Shown here one piece after another: positions 8,067 through 17,106 of a DNA stretch of 64,000 bases (position 1 is its first letter; each line of letters starts with the position of its first letter). The stretch spans positions 806,001-870,000 of the forward strand of contig JADCBP010000005.1 of assembly GCA_020253445.1 (NCBI GenBank), read 5' to 3'. The notes under the pieces are model-generated. The model was given only the letters and a program-made list of their open reading frames with translations. It ran no database searches and was not told the DNA's origin. A program made the translations under genes and the position numbers. This DNA comes from Methylobacterium sp. Lineage in GTDB: Bacteria > Pseudomonadota > Alphaproteobacteria > Rhizobiales > Beijerinckiaceae.

Positions 8067-8624
8067 TCATTGCCGCCGGTCGATCGTGAGCTTCTGGAAG
8101 CCCTTGGTGGAAAGGGCAGGGCGCTTCGCCGAGAGCACGCGGGAATTGATGCCCTGCCAGGAGATTTCGCCCGAGAGGCGGCCATATTCGATCTTCGGGC
8201 AGCGATTCATGATGACAGAGACGCCCTTGGCCTCGGCCAGCGCCGCCGCCGCATCGTTGCGCACGGAAAGCTGCATCCAGATCACCTTCGGCAGCGGATC
8301 AAGCTTCAGCGCCTCTTCGGTCACGCCCATGGCCGCTTCCGAATTGCGGAAGATTTCCACCATGTCGACCGGCCCCTCGATTTCCGCGAGGCTCGCGACG
8401 AAGGGCTTGCCGAGGATCAGAGCGCCGGCGCGGCCGGGATTCACCGGGATCACGTCATAGCCGCGCTCGGAGAGATACTTGTAGACGAAATAGGACGGCC
8501 GCGAGGGATTGTCGCTCGCACCCACCAGCGCGATGCGCTTGCAGGTCTTCAGGATCGAGCGGATCAATTCGTCCGGGTAGACGAGTTCTGCGGGCGCGGC
8601 GATGACGGGCATATTCGGGATCAT
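8067..8624 (-). CDS. CoA-binding domain protein (YccU type)
   Basis: The 185-residue product is a single Rossmann-like CoA-binding domain: KRIALVGASDNPSRPSYFV, then GYDVIPVNPG, VDMVEIFRNSE and VIWMQLSVRNDAAAALAEAKGVSVIMNRCPKIEY. It resembles the CoA-binding domain of succinyl-CoA synthetase without the catalytic part. Its precise role is unknown. In many Hyphomicrobiales this gene sits directly beside metY, suggesting a link to sulfur amino-acid metabolism. Here arsC and the aquaporin gene separate them. An alternative start lies at 8612. Confidence 0.85.
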   Translation of the reverse strand: MIPNMPVIAAPAELVYPDELIRSILKTCKRIALVGASDNPSRPSYFVYKYLSERGYDVIPVNPGRAGALILGKPFVASLAEIEGPVDMVEIFRNSEAAMGVTEEALKLDPLPKVIWMQLSVRNDAAAALAEAKGVSVIMNRCPKIEYGRLSGEISWQGINSRVLSAKRPALSTKGFQKLTIDRRQ

Positions 8625-8870
8625 GCCAGCAGAATGGGCAGTGCCGCGCGTTTTCGCAAGGGCGGCCGATGCACGGGCGCCCTTGCGGGTTTGACAAGCC
8701 GTGCGCGCGCCGCTTTGAACGGACCGGAACGATTGGCGGGGTGAAGTTCATGTTCCGCCATTCGCAGGATGCAATCCTGCGGCTCCTTTCCAGAAATGCA
8801 ATTGGAGGGATGATCGTGAGCGTGCCGTCAAGATCCTCCCGGATCGCCCGGGTGAAGAAGGAAAACAGAA

Positions 8871-9314
8871 ATGGCGCAGGAGCCACTGCTGACGCTGGAA
8901 GAAATGGACGCCTATCTCGATGAGATCTTCCCCGAGGTGCACCATGGGGGGCGCTCGCTTTTCCTCGAGGGTCTCGGCTATGGCACGTGCCGCGTGCGCA
9001 TGAAGCACCACCCGAAGAACCTCAGGCCCGGCGGCACCATTTCCGGCCCGGCCATGATGACGCTCGCCGATTACGCGCTCTATGTCGCCGTGCTGAGCGT
9101 GGCGGGCAAGGTGCCGCTGGCGGTTACCACCAACCTCTCCATCAACTTCCTGCGCAAGCCGGAAATCGGCGATCTTGTCAGCGAAACGCGGCTTCTGAAG
9201 GCCGGAAAGCGCCTGTGCGTGGGCGAGGTGACGATCTTCTCGGAAGGGGTGGATGAGCCCGTCGCGCATGTCACCGGCACCTATTCCGTGCCGCCCGAGC
9301 GCGTTTCTGTATGA
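8871..9314 (+). CDS. PaaI family hotdog-fold thioesterase
   Basis: The 147-residue single hotdog domain has RPGGTISGPAMMTLADYALYVAV (catalytic-face helix with Asp) and LAVTTNLSINFLRKP, both typical of PaaI-type acyl-CoA thioesterases. It probably hydrolyses a short or aromatic acyl-CoA in the cytoplasm; the substrate is not evident. AAGGAAAA lies just ahead of the start ATG. It is upstream of rplM on the same strand but separated by 160 bases with its own signals, so it is probably a separate unit. Confidence 0.85.
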   Translation: MAQEPLLTLEEMDAYLDEIFPEVHHGGRSLFLEGLGYGTCRVRMKHHPKNLRPGGTISGPAMMTLADYALYVAVLSVAGKVPLAVTTNLSINFLRKPEIGDLVSETRLLKAGKRLCVGEVTIFSEGVDEPVAHVTGTYSVPPERVSV

Positions 9315-9320
9315 GGTAAA

Positions 9321-9339
9321 ATGATACCTTATGTATCAT
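9321..9339. promoter_or_regulatory. Perfect 7-5-7 inverted repeat after the thioesterase gene
   Basis: ATGATAC (9321-9327) and GTATCAT (9333-9339) are perfectly complementary around the pentamer CTTAT. It could be an operator or a weak terminator for the thioesterase mRNA. It has no T-run, which argues slightly for a protein-binding site. Confidence 0.4.
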
Positions 9340-9389
9340 CGCATTGAAACCATTGGAAAAAAGCTGGAATCGATGCGCCTTGAAGGCCG

Positions 9390-9418
9390 TTGACCCGGCG
9401 GAATCAATGCTTTATCGA
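9390..9418 (+). promoter_or_regulatory. Putative sigma70 promoter of rplM-rpsI
   Basis: TTGACC (9390-9395) and TATCGA (9413-9418) are separated by 17 bases. A start of transcription near 9425 would place the hairpin at 9429-9448 at the very 5' end of the mRNA. Confidence 0.45.
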
Positions 9419-9428
9419 AGCTTTGATC

Positions 9429-9460
9429 CCGGCGCGCTTTCGCGCCGGTTCCTTTTTTCT
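9429..9460 (+). promoter_or_regulatory. Terminator-like hairpin in the rplM leader
   Basis: CCGGCGCG (9429-9436) pairs perfectly with CGCGCCGG (9441-9448) around CTTT and is followed by TTCCTTTTTT (9449-9458). It ends 14 bases before the L13 start codon. It could be the terminator of upstream transcription. It could also be an attenuator or L13-responsive leader, since the predicted promoter lies just upstream. Confidence 0.6.
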
Positions 9461-9474
9461 GATCCGAGGTTTCC

Positions 9475-9960
9475 ATGAGGGCCCTGACATCTGCCACGAA
9501 GTCTTTCGTGGCGAAGCCCGCCGAGGTCGACAAGAAGTGGATCGTGATCGACGGCACCGGCCTCGTGGTTGGCCGCCTTGCCTCGATCATCGCGCTTCGT
9601 CTTCGCGGCAAGCACAAAGCCACGTTCACGCCGCATGTGGATATGGGCGACAACGTGATCGTGATCAACGCCGAGAAGGTGGTGTTCACGGGCAACAAGC
9701 GCAACGACAAGGTTTACTATCACCACACGGGTTATCCCGGCGGCATCAAGGAGCGCAGCGCGCGCTTCATCCTTGATGGCCGCTTCCCGGAGCGCGTGGT
9801 GGAGAAGGCCGTGGAGCGCATGCTTCCGCGAGGCCCGCTCGGCCGCAAGCAGCTCGGCAATCTGCGCGTCTACAAGGGCGCGTCTCACCCGCATGATGCG
9901 CAAGGCCCCGAGATGCTCGACGTGGCCAAGCTCAACCCGAAGAACACGAGGCACGGCTGA
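9475..9960 (+). CDS. rplM: 50S ribosomal protein L13
   Basis: The 161-residue protein carries the L13 core: [39 protein letters not shown] and [10 protein letters not shown]. It is an early-assembly protein of the large ribosomal subunit. GAGG lies 6 bases upstream of the ATG. The C-terminus is slightly longer than in E. coli, as usual in this order. The stop codon overlaps the rpsI start (TGATG), so the two are translated together. Confidence 0.98.
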   Translation: MRALTSATKSFVAKPAEVDKKWIVIDGTGLVVGRLASIIALRLRGKHKATFTPHVDMGDNVIVINAEKVVFTGNKRNDKVYYHHTGYPGGIKERSARFILDGRFPERVVEKAVERMLPRGPLGRKQLGNLRVYKGASHPHDAQGPEMLDVAKLNPKNTRHG

Positions 9961-10439
9961 TGGCTGAGACTCTTTCCTCGCTCGCCGATCTCGGCGGCGC
10001 CACCAGGGGCGTGCAGGCGGAAGCGCCGGTCCATGTCCAGAAGCTCGACAAGCAGGGCCGCGCCTATGCCACCGGCAAGCGCAAGGACGCGGTCGCCCGC
10101 GTCTGGATCAAGCCGGGTTCGGGCAAGGTTGTCGTGAATGGCCGCGCGATCGAAGTCTATTTCGCGCGCCCCGTTCTGCGCATGCTGCTGAACCAGCCGC
10201 TCGTCGCGGCCGGACGCGTCGACCAGTACGATGTCATGGTCTCGGTCGATGGCGGCGGCCTTTCGGGCCAGGCGGGTGCGGTGCGCCATGGCATCTCGAA
10301 AGCGCTCACGCATTACGAGCCGGATTTGCGCCCGGTGCTCAAGAAGGGCGGCTTCCTCACGCGCGACAGCCGCGTGGTCGAGCGCAAGAAGTACGGCAAG
10401 GCCAAGGCCCGCCGCAGCTTCCAGTTCTCGAAGCGCTGA
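9960..10439 (+). CDS. rpsI: 30S ribosomal protein S9
   Basis: The 159-residue product has the S9 signatures [39 protein letters not shown] and the basic tail [13 protein letters not shown] that reaches the decoding-site tRNA. The N-terminus is about 30 residues longer than in E. coli. It is the second gene of the rplM-rpsI pair and ends about 50 bases before a strong terminator. Confidence 0.98.
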   Translation: MAETLSSLADLGGATRGVQAEAPVHVQKLDKQGRAYATGKRKDAVARVWIKPGSGKVVVNGRAIEVYFARPVLRMLLNQPLVAAGRVDQYDVMVSVDGGGLSGQAGAVRHGISKALTHYEPDLRPVLKKGGFLTRDSRVVERKKYGKAKARRSFQFSKR

Positions 10440-10492
10440 TGCGAAACGTCATGGCCGGACTTGTGCCGGCCACCCCGTTTTCCCGCATTGCA

Positions 10493-10518
10493 AAAGCCCC
10501 GGTTCGCCGGGGCTTTTT
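10493..10518 (+). terminator. Intrinsic terminator of rplM-rpsI
   Basis: AAAGCCCCGG (10493-10502) pairs with CCGGGGCTTT (10507-10516) over a TTCG loop and runs into further T. It is a textbook terminator 53 bases after the S9 stop codon. Confidence 0.93.
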
Positions 10519-10561
10519 CGTTTCGCCTTGAGAAGGGCGGAATGGCTTGAAAGAAGGGCCC

Positions 10562-10906
10562 ATGGCTCCAAACATCGCTTTGTTCCTGCTGATTCTCGCG
10601 AGTGTCGCCGCGCCCGCGCTGGCGCAGACGAATTTTCCCGGTCGCATGCCTGGCGATGTGCCCTATGCGCATGAATATGGCGCGAACCGGCCCTTTCAGC
10701 CGCCCGTCATGCCGCCGCCTCCGCCGCCGGTGATCACGCCGGTGCGGCCACCCGAACAGTCACCGGGCTACCAATCGGTTCGACCCGCGCCGAAATCCGA
10801 GCTTCGCCTGCCGGAACGCCACGCCGTGCCGCCGGAGAAGACCCCTCCGCGCGGAGGCAGCGGCCGGCTCATTGACGTGCCGGGGCCGCAGATCCGGGAG
10901 CGGTGA
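10562..10906 (+). CDS. Hypothetical secreted proline-rich protein
   Basis: The start is the ATG at 10562, preceded by GAAGGG; an upstream TTG in frame is unlikely. Residues 1-22 form a signal peptide ending ALAQ. The mature part is rich in proline, with an uninterrupted run PPPPPP near residue 55, and ends in arginine-rich sequence. Low complexity suggests an unstructured periplasmic or wall-associated protein. No family is recognised. Confidence 0.6.
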   Translation: MAPNIALFLLILASVAAPALAQTNFPGRMPGDVPYAHEYGANRPFQPPVMPPPPPPVITPVRPPEQSPGYQSVRPAPKSELRLPERHAVPPEKTPPRGGSGRLIDVPGPQIRER

Positions 10907-10928
10907 GCGTTCTCGACCGAAACGCACG

Positions 10929-10963
10929 CCGGTTCCGCTTGGCGAAAACTGAAGCGGAACCGG
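10929..10963. terminator. Perfect 12-bp inverted repeat between converging genes
   Basis: CCGGTTCCGCTT (10929-10940) is the exact complement of AAGCGGAACCGG (10952-10963) with an 11-base loop. It lies between the ends of two convergent genes and could end transcripts from both sides, although T-runs are short. It also resembles half of the rhizobial intergenic palindromes. Confidence 0.55.
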
Positions 10964-10970
10964 ATGGTTC

Positions 10971-11741
10971 TCAATCCACCTCGGCCAAACGCGGATGCGG
11001 CGTCAGCACCACCGTGAAATGCCCCTCCACATCCGAGCCCATGGGGAACACGTTGCTGGCGAAGGTCGTGAGCAGGTCCTGCTCGTAGAGGTGAAGCGCA
11101 TCCTCGCGCACCAGCACGTATTTCGCCGCCGCGACGATATCCTCACGGTCGAGGATGGCGAGGCACACCCATTCGGGGTGCGCTCGCAGCCATTTATGCA
11201 CGGTCTCGACGAGGCCGGGATAGCTCGGATGCAGCATGTCATCGAGCACGATCAGCCCCTGGCGGTGCATGAGCGGCAAGGCGAGCGAGAGATCCTTCAC
11301 GAGGTTCGGCTCGTCATGCTGGCCATCGATGTGGAAGAAGCGGATCGGCAGGCTGCCATCGGCCTTCACCTTCGCGGGCGCGATCACATCCGCCGGTTCC
11401 ATATCGGCGGTCGAGCCCTTGATGGCGGTGTAGCGCCCGGGCTCGATGCCGTGATGCGTCAGGTTCTCGTGCAGGTGATCGAGCACCTTCTCCGAGGGCC
11501 AGGTGAAGATGTCGATGCCGATCGCATGTTCGCCCGCGGCGAGGCCATGGGCCAGCGCGATGAAGAATCGCCCCTCGAAGGTGCCGATCTCCGCGATATG
11601 GCCCCTGATGCCGAGTTCCGTCTGCCGGCGGATCATGTGGCCCGAGATCGAGGCCGCAAACACGGACGACATGCCGCGCACGCTTGAGTAACCCTTCTCC
11701 AGATAGGCATCAAGCGCGGGATTGCCGGTGGGGAGGCGCAT
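10971..11741 (-). CDS. Class I SAM-dependent methyltransferase-like protein
   Basis: The 256-residue protein has a Rossmann SAM motif HIAEIGTFEGRFFIALAHGL (around residue 48), an acidic second strand GIDIF and a later FHIDGQHDEPNLVKDLSLAL followed by GLIVLDDM. This is the pattern of the Methyltransf_24/cephalosporin-hydroxylase-like group. The substrate is unknown; relatives act on sugars or small molecules. It is monocistronic and convergent with the proline-rich protein gene. Confidence 0.7.
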   Translation of the reverse strand: MRLPTGNPALDAYLEKGYSSVRGMSSVFAASISGHMIRRQTELGIRGHIAEIGTFEGRFFIALAHGLAAGEHAIGIDIFTWPSEKVLDHLHENLTHHGIEPGRYTAIKGSTADMEPADVIAPAKVKADGSLPIRFFHIDGQHDEPNLVKDLSLALPLMHRQGLIVLDDMLHPSYPGLVETVHKWLRAHPEWVCLAILDREDIVAAAKYVLVREDALHLYEQDLLTTFASNVFPMGSDVEGHFTVVLTPHPRLAEVD

Positions 11742-11918
11742 GGATCTGTCCTTTGTCGCGAAACCTGGTCTTGCCTAGCGGCAGAAGCTCGGCTGTGCCA
11801 AGCGGTGAATGCCGCTTTTCTCCTGAACGTCGTCTGCACATCCCTTGCCATCGGGCAGCCGGTCTCTTTATCTCGCTGGGGAGGGGCCGGTCGCGCCCTG
11901 CCATCGGGTGAGCCTGCC

Positions 11919-12218
11919 ATGCTGCGTTTCCTGCCTCTCGGGTTGATCGTGCTGCTCGTGCTGCTGCCGAGCCTGCTCATCCTGTTCGCGACGCACCGCC
12001 CGTTGAAGGCGCGCATCCCGATGGCGACCATGGCTTTCATCTCGCCGGTCTTGATGTTCGGGCTCGTGAACATGCTGCCCTACCTCACGAATGACGTGCG
12101 AAACGCTCCGCAATGGGCGCATCTTGTCGGGCTGGTCCTCTGGGGTGCCGGTTTCTTCCTGCCCTGGTTGATCTTCGCGCTGTTCCTGCATGTGGGACGC
12201 AAGGCGGGGCAGGCATGA
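11919..12218 (+). CDS. Small membrane protein upstream of agmatinase
   Basis: The 99-residue product has three hydrophobic stretches (about residues 3-24, 34-55 and 68-92) with short charged loops. Its stop codon overlaps the start of the ureohydrolase gene as ATGA, so the two are coupled. I recognise no family. Coupling to an agmatinase-like enzyme could mean a transport or accessory role, but that is inference. The frame continues upstream to 11805 without a convincing ribosome site. Confidence 0.65.
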   Translation: MLRFLPLGLIVLLVLLPSLLILFATHRPLKARIPMATMAFISPVLMFGLVNMLPYLTNDVRNAPQWAHLVGLVLWGAGFFLPWLIFALFLHVGRKAGQA

Positions 12219-13156
12219 TGAAGCCGCCGGTCGACCATGCCTTCACCGGCGGGCTGCGTGGCGGCGCGCATGATCCGACCTTCGCGGGCGCGCATTCCTT
12301 CATGCGACGGCCCTACACCAAGAACCTCGCGGGCGCGGATGTGGTGATCTGGGGCGTGCCCTTCGATCTCTCGGTCACGAACCGGCCGGGCACGCGCTTC
12401 GGGCCGGCGGCCATCCGCCGCGCCAGCGCGATCTTCGATGGCGATCCGCAATATCCCTCCGGAATCGACCCCTTCGAGCACCTCGCCGCCATCGATTATG
12501 GCGATTGCGCTCTGCCGCGCGGCGATCTCGCTGCCCATCGCGCGGCGATCGAGGCGGAGGCGACGCGGCTGGTCGAAAGCGGCGCGCATCTCATGACCAT
12601 GGGCGGGGATCACTTCATCACGCTGCCGCTGCTGCGCGCCCATGCGAAAAAGCATGGCCCGATGGGCCTGCTGCAATTCGATGCACATCAGGATACCTGG
12701 GACCATGGTCCCGGCGATATCTCGCACGGAACCTTCGTGGTCGAGGCGATCCGCGAGGGGCTGATTGATCCCGCGCGCTCGATTCAGGTCGGCATCCGCA
12801 CCATCGCGCCGGGCGATGGCGGCATCGCGGTCATCCATGCCTATCACGCAGCGGAAATGGGCGTGACGCGCCTTGCCGAGGCCATTCGTGCCCGGTTGGG
12901 GCAGGGGCCAAGCTATCTTACCTTCGATATCGATTGCCTCGATCCCGCTTTTGCGCCGGGCACCGGCACGCCGGTTTCCGGCGGAATGAGTGCCGCCGAG
13001 GCCTTGCGTCTCGTCTGGGCCTTGCGGGATTTGCCGTTTTGCGGCATGGACGTTGTCGAAGTGTCTCCGCCCTATGACCATGCCGAGATCACCGCGATCG
13101 CGGGAGCGACGATCATGCAGCATCACCTTCAGGCCTTGGCCCTCCGACGAGCCTGA
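12215..13156 (+). CDS. Agmatinase/ureohydrolase family enzyme
   Basis: The 313-residue protein has all dimanganese motifs of the arginase superfamily: [15 protein letters not shown] and [16 protein letters not shown]. Length and the N-terminal [15 protein letters not shown] fit agmatinase (SpeB) or a guanidinobutyrase. It would release urea from a guanidino compound such as agmatine, giving putrescine. The ATG at 12215 overlaps the preceding stop. The argC gene follows 90 bases later, so a guanidino or arginine-related context is plausible. Confidence 0.85.
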   Translation: MMKPPVDHAFTGGLRGGAHDPTFAGAHSFMRRPYTKNLAGADVVIWGVPFDLSVTNRPGTRFGPAAIRRASAIFDGDPQYPSGIDPFEHLAAIDYGDCALPRGDLAAHRAAIEAEATRLVESGAHLMTMGGDHFITLPLLRAHAKKHGPMGLLQFDAHQDTWDHGPGDISHGTFVVEAIREGLIDPARSIQVGIRTIAPGDGGIAVIHAYHAAEMGVTRLAEAIRARLGQGPSYLTFDIDCLDPAFAPGTGTPVSGGMSAAEALRLVWALRDLPFCGMDVVEVSPPYDHAEITAIAGATIMQHHLQALALRRA

Positions 13157-13245
13157 TCCTGATCCCCGTGCCGGCCTCCGGCCGGCGCGATGCTGCCTGC
13201 TTCCCTTGCGCCTTCATCCGACCTTCGCGCCGAAAGCTCCGAACC

Positions 13246-14232
13246 ATGACCTTTGCCAATTCCGATGCCGCGCTCGCCAGCGCCCAGCGGCCCGCGCTCA
13301 AGGGGGCGCACCCCGCCGTTTTCATTGATGGCGAGGCCGGCACCACCGGCCTGCAGATCCGCGAGCGGCTCGAAGGCGAGAAGGCCATCCGGCTGATCTC
13401 CATCGCGCCGGAAAAGCGCAAGGACGTGGAAGCCAAGCGCGCAGTGATGGCCGAGGCCGACGTGGTCATCCTCTGCCTGCCGGATGAGGCCGCGAAAGAG
13501 GCGGTGGCCATGGGCGAAAGCCTCGGCAAGGCCGCGCCGCGCTTCATTGATGCCTCGACCGCGCATCGCGTCGCGCCGGGCTGGGTCTACGGGTTTCCGG
13601 AACTTGCGATCGCGCAACCTCGCGCGATTGCCGAGGCGCGGAACGTCGCCAATCCCGGTTGCTACCCCACCGGCGGCATCGCCCTGCTTCGCCCGCTGGT
13701 GGATGCCGGGTTGATGCCGGCGGATCATGCTATCTCGATCAACGCGGTTTCCGGCTATTCCGGCGGCGGCAAGAGCATGATTGAGGCCTATGAAGCGGGC
13801 ACCGCCCCGGATTTCGAGCTCTATGGCCTTGGCTTCAACCACAAGCACCTGCCGGAACTCACGCGCTATTCCGGCCTGTGGCACCAGCCGATCTTCGTGC
13901 CGAGCGTCGGCAATTTCCGCCAGGGCATGCTGGTTTCCGTGCCGCTGCATTTCTCGCAGCTTTCGGGCGTGAAGCATGTCGCGAGCCTGCGCGACTGCCT
14001 CGCCGCCCATTATGCGGGCGCGACCGAGGTGCGGGTGGCCAGCGCCGAGGAAACGGCCGGGCTGAAAGGCCGGCTCGAACCGGAGGCGCTCAACAACACC
14101 AACCGCATGGAGCTGTTCGTGTTCGGCGACGATGCGAAGGGGCAGGCGGTTCTGGTCGCGCGGCTCGACAATCTCGGCAAGGGCGCTTCCGGCGCGGCGG
14201 TGCAGAACCTGAAGCTGATGCTGGGCTTGTGA
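13246..14232 (+). CDS. argC: N-acetyl-gamma-glutamyl-phosphate reductase (short type)
   Basis: The 328-residue product has the nucleotide-binding [14 protein letters not shown], the catalytic NPGCYPTGG (Cys139) and the substrate-binding GFNHKHLPE segment. It performs the third step of arginine synthesis, the NADPH-dependent reduction of N-acetylglutamyl phosphate. The length fits the argC type common in alphaproteobacteria. The start ATG at 13246 matches the family; the longer frame from 13168 is not needed. Confidence 0.93.
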   Translation: MTFANSDAALASAQRPALKGAHPAVFIDGEAGTTGLQIRERLEGEKAIRLISIAPEKRKDVEAKRAVMAEADVVILCLPDEAAKEAVAMGESLGKAAPRFIDASTAHRVAPGWVYGFPELAIAQPRAIAEARNVANPGCYPTGGIALLRPLVDAGLMPADHAISINAVSGYSGGGKSMIEAYEAGTAPDFELYGLGFNHKHLPELTRYSGLWHQPIFVPSVGNFRQGMLVSVPLHFSQLSGVKHVASLRDCLAAHYAGATEVRVASAEETAGLKGRLEPEALNNTNRMELFVFGDDAKGQAVLVARLDNLGKGASGAAVQNLKLMLGL

Positions 14233-14310
14233 GCGCGATGATTGACCGGTCAGGTCAATTGATCGGGCAGGTCAAAAGACGGCGCCGGGGGCGTTCAAGC
14301 GGCTGCGCGC

Positions 14311-15162
14311 TCATTCCGCGCTCCAGGGCACCACGAGCTGCTTCTGCTCGCCAAGCCCCTCGATGCCGAGGCGCATGATGTCCCCGGACTTCAGGAAGAC
14401 CGGCGGGTTCTTGCCCAGGCCCACGCCCGGCGGGGTGCCGGTGGTGATCACGTCCCCCGGTTCGAGGCGCATGAAGGTCGAGATGTAGTGCACAAGGAAT
14501 TTCACGTCGAAGATCATCGTGGCGGTGGAGCCGGTCTGCATGCGGCGACCATTCACCTCCAGCCACATCCCCAGCTTCTGGACGTCACGCACTTCGTCCG
14601 GGGTCACCAGCCAAGGGCCGAGAGGGCCGAAGGTGGGGCAGCCCTTGCCCTTCATCCACTGGCCGGTGCCTTCGATCTGGTAGGCGCGCTCGGAAACATC
14701 GTTGCAGATGCAGAAGCCGGCGATGACATCCATCGCCTCGGATTCCGGCACGTAGGACGCGCTCTCGCCGATGACGATGGCAAGCTCGACCTCCCAGTCG
14801 GTTTTCACCGAGCCCTTCGGCAGCATCACATCGTCATTGGGCCCCACGATGCAGGAGGGCGCCTTGTTGAAGAGAATCGGCTCCTTGGGAATCGCAGCAC
14901 CGGTCTCGGCAGCGTGGTCGGCATAGTTCAGGCCGACGGCAATGAAGTTGCCAACCCTCCCGACACAGGACCCGAGGCGCGGGCGCCCCCGCACCAGCGG
15001 AAGCTTCTCGGGCTTCACCCGGCGCAGCTTGGCCAGCGCCTTGCGCGACAAGGCCGTGCCGGAAAGCTCCGGCACATGCTCCGAGATGTCACGGATCTTG
15101 CCCGCGGAGTCGACGAGACCCGGTTTTTCACGGCCTGCCCGGCCAAAGCGAACGAGCTTCAT
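14311..15162 (-). CDS. Fumarylacetoacetate hydrolase family protein
   Basis: The 283-residue protein has the FAH C-terminal fold: GLNYADHAAETG, the metal-binding stretch DWEVELAIVIGE, FCICNDVSERAYQ and GDVITTGTPPGVG. Relatives include ureidoglycolate lyase and 2,4-diketo-3-deoxy-L-fuconate hydrolase. They cleave C-C bonds in diketo acids using Mg or Mn. The substrate cannot be chosen from sequence. It is monocistronic and divergent from the FadL porin gene across 435 bases. Confidence 0.85.
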   Translation of the reverse strand: MKLVRFGRAGREKPGLVDSAGKIRDISEHVPELSGTALSRKALAKLRRVKPEKLPLVRGRPRLGSCVGRVGNFIAVGLNYADHAAETGAAIPKEPILFNKAPSCIVGPNDDVMLPKGSVKTDWEVELAIVIGESASYVPESEAMDVIAGFCICNDVSERAYQIEGTGQWMKGKGCPTFGPLGPWLVTPDEVRDVQKLGMWLEVNGRRMQTGSTATMIFDVKFLVHYISTFMRLEPGDVITTGTPPGVGLGKNPPVFLKSGDIMRLGIEGLGEQKQLVVPWSAE

Positions 15163-15597
15163 CCTGCTCCCCAGCCTTCAAAAGCGGCCGGCATAGGAGC
15201 ACTTCCCCCCGCGTGATTCAAGGAGACTCTCGATCGCTTCCGCGCCGGAATGCACGCTGTCACGGCCAGAATGTGACGAACATGCAACACTGCCCTGAAA
15301 ACACGCATTCCGCTCAGCCTTCAGCCTGTTTGCCGCGTGAGGCCACAAGGCAAAAGACGCCGAAAGTTTAGTTTAGTCATGAACAAAAGAATTCTTGCAA
15401 TCTGGTTGTCAGACTAGTCCAAAAAGGGCGCTTTTTGCCGAAAACGGCCTGAGAATGCGCAGGGGCGACATCGAATGCGGCAAAAGAGGGGCCGTTGCTT
15501 CCGCATCCGCGCTTTGCAAAATGACGAGGCAATCAAGATGCGGCCGAACGAATCATCGTCTTGCAAGCCGCCCAGAACAGGGATGAAGGAAATCGCC
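15163..15597. other. Long intergenic region between the FAH gene and the FadL porin gene
   Basis: No gene is seen in these 435 bases. The stretch around 15365-15420 is AT-rich and probably holds the FadL promoter, but no convincing -35/-10 pair stands out. AAAAAG (15421-15426) and CTTTTT (15431-15436) form a small hairpin just after it. A long 5' leader is likely. Confidence 0.4.
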
Positions 15598-16875
15598 ATG
15601 AAGGGTTTGTTCCGGCTGGCACTGGCGGCGTCGGCCTCCATGATTTCGATGCAGGCGATGGCGGGTGGTTTCATCAACACGTCGCAGAGCACCGTGTTCA
15701 ACGGCATGGCCTTCGCGGGGGCTGCGGCTCCAGGCTCGACTTCCGCCGCGACGATGTTCATGAACCCGGCGACGATGACGGGCTTCCGGCGTTTCACGAT
15801 GGATTCGAACTACACGTTCGGCATCCCGACCACCCGCATCACCACAACCTCGAACAATGCGGGATACAACGCCCTGTTCTCGGGTCGCTCGGGTGATGTC
15901 GGCCTCGATTATTTCGTGCCCGCCAGCTACATCGTTTTTCCCTTCAGCGAGCAGCTTTATTTCGGCGTTTCGCTGAACACGACCTACGGCAATTCGACCA
16001 AGGCCGCGGATGTCTGGCAGGGCAGTCTCTTTGCCTCGACCTCGAGGCTGCGCGTCTTAACCGCTACTCCCTCGGTCGCCTACAAGTTCAACGAGATGTG
16101 GTCGTTCGGTGTCGGCCTGCAGATCCAGTATACGACGGCCCGCCAGGTTGCTCGCTGGCCGGGTCCGCCGATCACCCCGGTGGGTGGCGGCGTGGGCATT
16201 ACCAGCGCGGATGGCTGGGGCGTGGGCTTCACCGCCGGCCTCACCTTCACGCCCTGGAAGGGCACGCAGATCGGCCTCGGCTGGCGCTCCTTCATCGATC
16301 AGACCATCGAAGGCACCACCGTGTTCGGGCCTTTCACCAGCACCAATTCCAAGGGCACTCTGCACCTTCCGAACCGCGTGAATCTCTCGCTGCGCCAGAC
16401 CGTGACCGAGAAGCTCGACATCCTCGCCTCGGTGGAGTGGCAGAACTGGGGCCGCATCGGCAACGCAGCGCTGACCAACCCGGCGAACCCGGCGCTCGCG
16501 GTGCTGCCGTTCAATTACCAGGATGGCTGGTTCTTCTCGCTCGGCGGTGAATACAAGGTGTCGGATGCGCTGACCTGGCGCGCGGGCATCGGCTACGAAA
16601 TTTCGCCAGTCACGGATGCGGTCCGTCGTTACTCGCTGCCGGACAATGACCGTCTCTGGCTCTCGACCGGGTTCACCTATACTTGGTCGGATCGGTTCAG
16701 CCTGAACGCCTCCTATTCCTACCTGCACATCAAGAAAGCCCCGATCAGCCAGTCCCTCGGCGCGCTCACCGTCACGGGTGAATCCAAGGCCGATGCTCAC
16801 CTTCTTTCGATCGGCCTCACCTCGCGCTGGGGCGAGGGCCTGAAGCGCGAAGAGCCGCTAGTGCGGAAGTTCTAG
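15598..16875 (+). CDS. Outer-membrane porin of the OmpP1/FadL/TodX family
   Basis: The start at 15598 has AAGGA 8 bases upstream and begins a signal peptide ending AMA (residue 22). The 425-residue product shows the FadL plug-like N-terminus (GGFINTSQSTVFNGMAFAGAAAPGSTSAATMFMNPA) and alternating beta-barrel strands ending in VRKF. FadL channels bring hydrophobic molecules such as long-chain fatty acids across the outer membrane. The PHA synthase gene downstream is convergent. Use of imported fatty acids for storage is possible but not shown. Confidence 0.9.
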   Translation: MKGLFRLALAASASMISMQAMAGGFINTSQSTVFNGMAFAGAAAPGSTSAATMFMNPATMTGFRRFTMDSNYTFGIPTTRITTTSNNAGYNALFSGRSGDVGLDYFVPASYIVFPFSEQLYFGVSLNTTYGNSTKAADVWQGSLFASTSRLRVLTATPSVAYKFNEMWSFGVGLQIQYTTARQVARWPGPPITPVGGGVGITSADGWGVGFTAGLTFTPWKGTQIGLGWRSFIDQTIEGTTVFGPFTSTNSKGTLHLPNRVNLSLRQTVTEKLDILASVEWQNWGRIGNAALTNPANPALAVLPFNYQDGWFFSLGGEYKVSDALTWRAGIGYEISPVTDAVRRYSLPDNDRLWLSTGFTYTWSDRFSLNASYSYLHIKKAPISQSLGALTVTGESKADAHLLSIGLTSRWGEGLKREEPLVRKF

Positions 16876-17080
16876 AGCGGACTCCGATCTGATTGAACGA
16901 GACCATCCGTTCTGATTTCTTGTTGTTTCACGCATTTTCTTCGACCGGCCGGTATCCGATGGATCGGAAAATGCTCTAGAGCATCCGCCCGCCAAGTGGA
17001 TACCGGTTGGCGGAAAAAGCGGATGCGAAAACAAGAAGATTGAGCACCAGATCTCTTTCTATCAGATCGGTTTGCGCTCG
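16873..17080. repeat. Inverted pair of rhizobial-type intergenic palindromic elements
   Basis: Two diverged copies of a roughly 100-bp element face each other around a central ATGCTCTAGAGCAT (16969-16982). The left copy (16875-16978) reads ATCTGATTGAAC, then CTTGTTGTTTCACGCATTTT, then GGTATCCG and CGGAAAATGCTCTAGA. The reverse complement of the right copy (16973-17080) gives the same order (ATCTGAT, CTTGTTTTCGCATCCGCTTTTT, ACCGGTATCCACTTGG, GCTCTAGA). This matches the mobile intergenic elements widespread in Rhizobiales. It lies between convergent genes. Confidence 0.7.
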
Positions 17081-17106
17081 AAGGCGCAATGCCTGCGAGA
17101 GAAGCA

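Noticed and set aside
13157-13245. GCCGG-CCT-CCGGC hairpin as terminator between agmatinase and argC
   Set aside because: Stem of 5 pairs with no T-run; common by chance in DNA this rich in GC.
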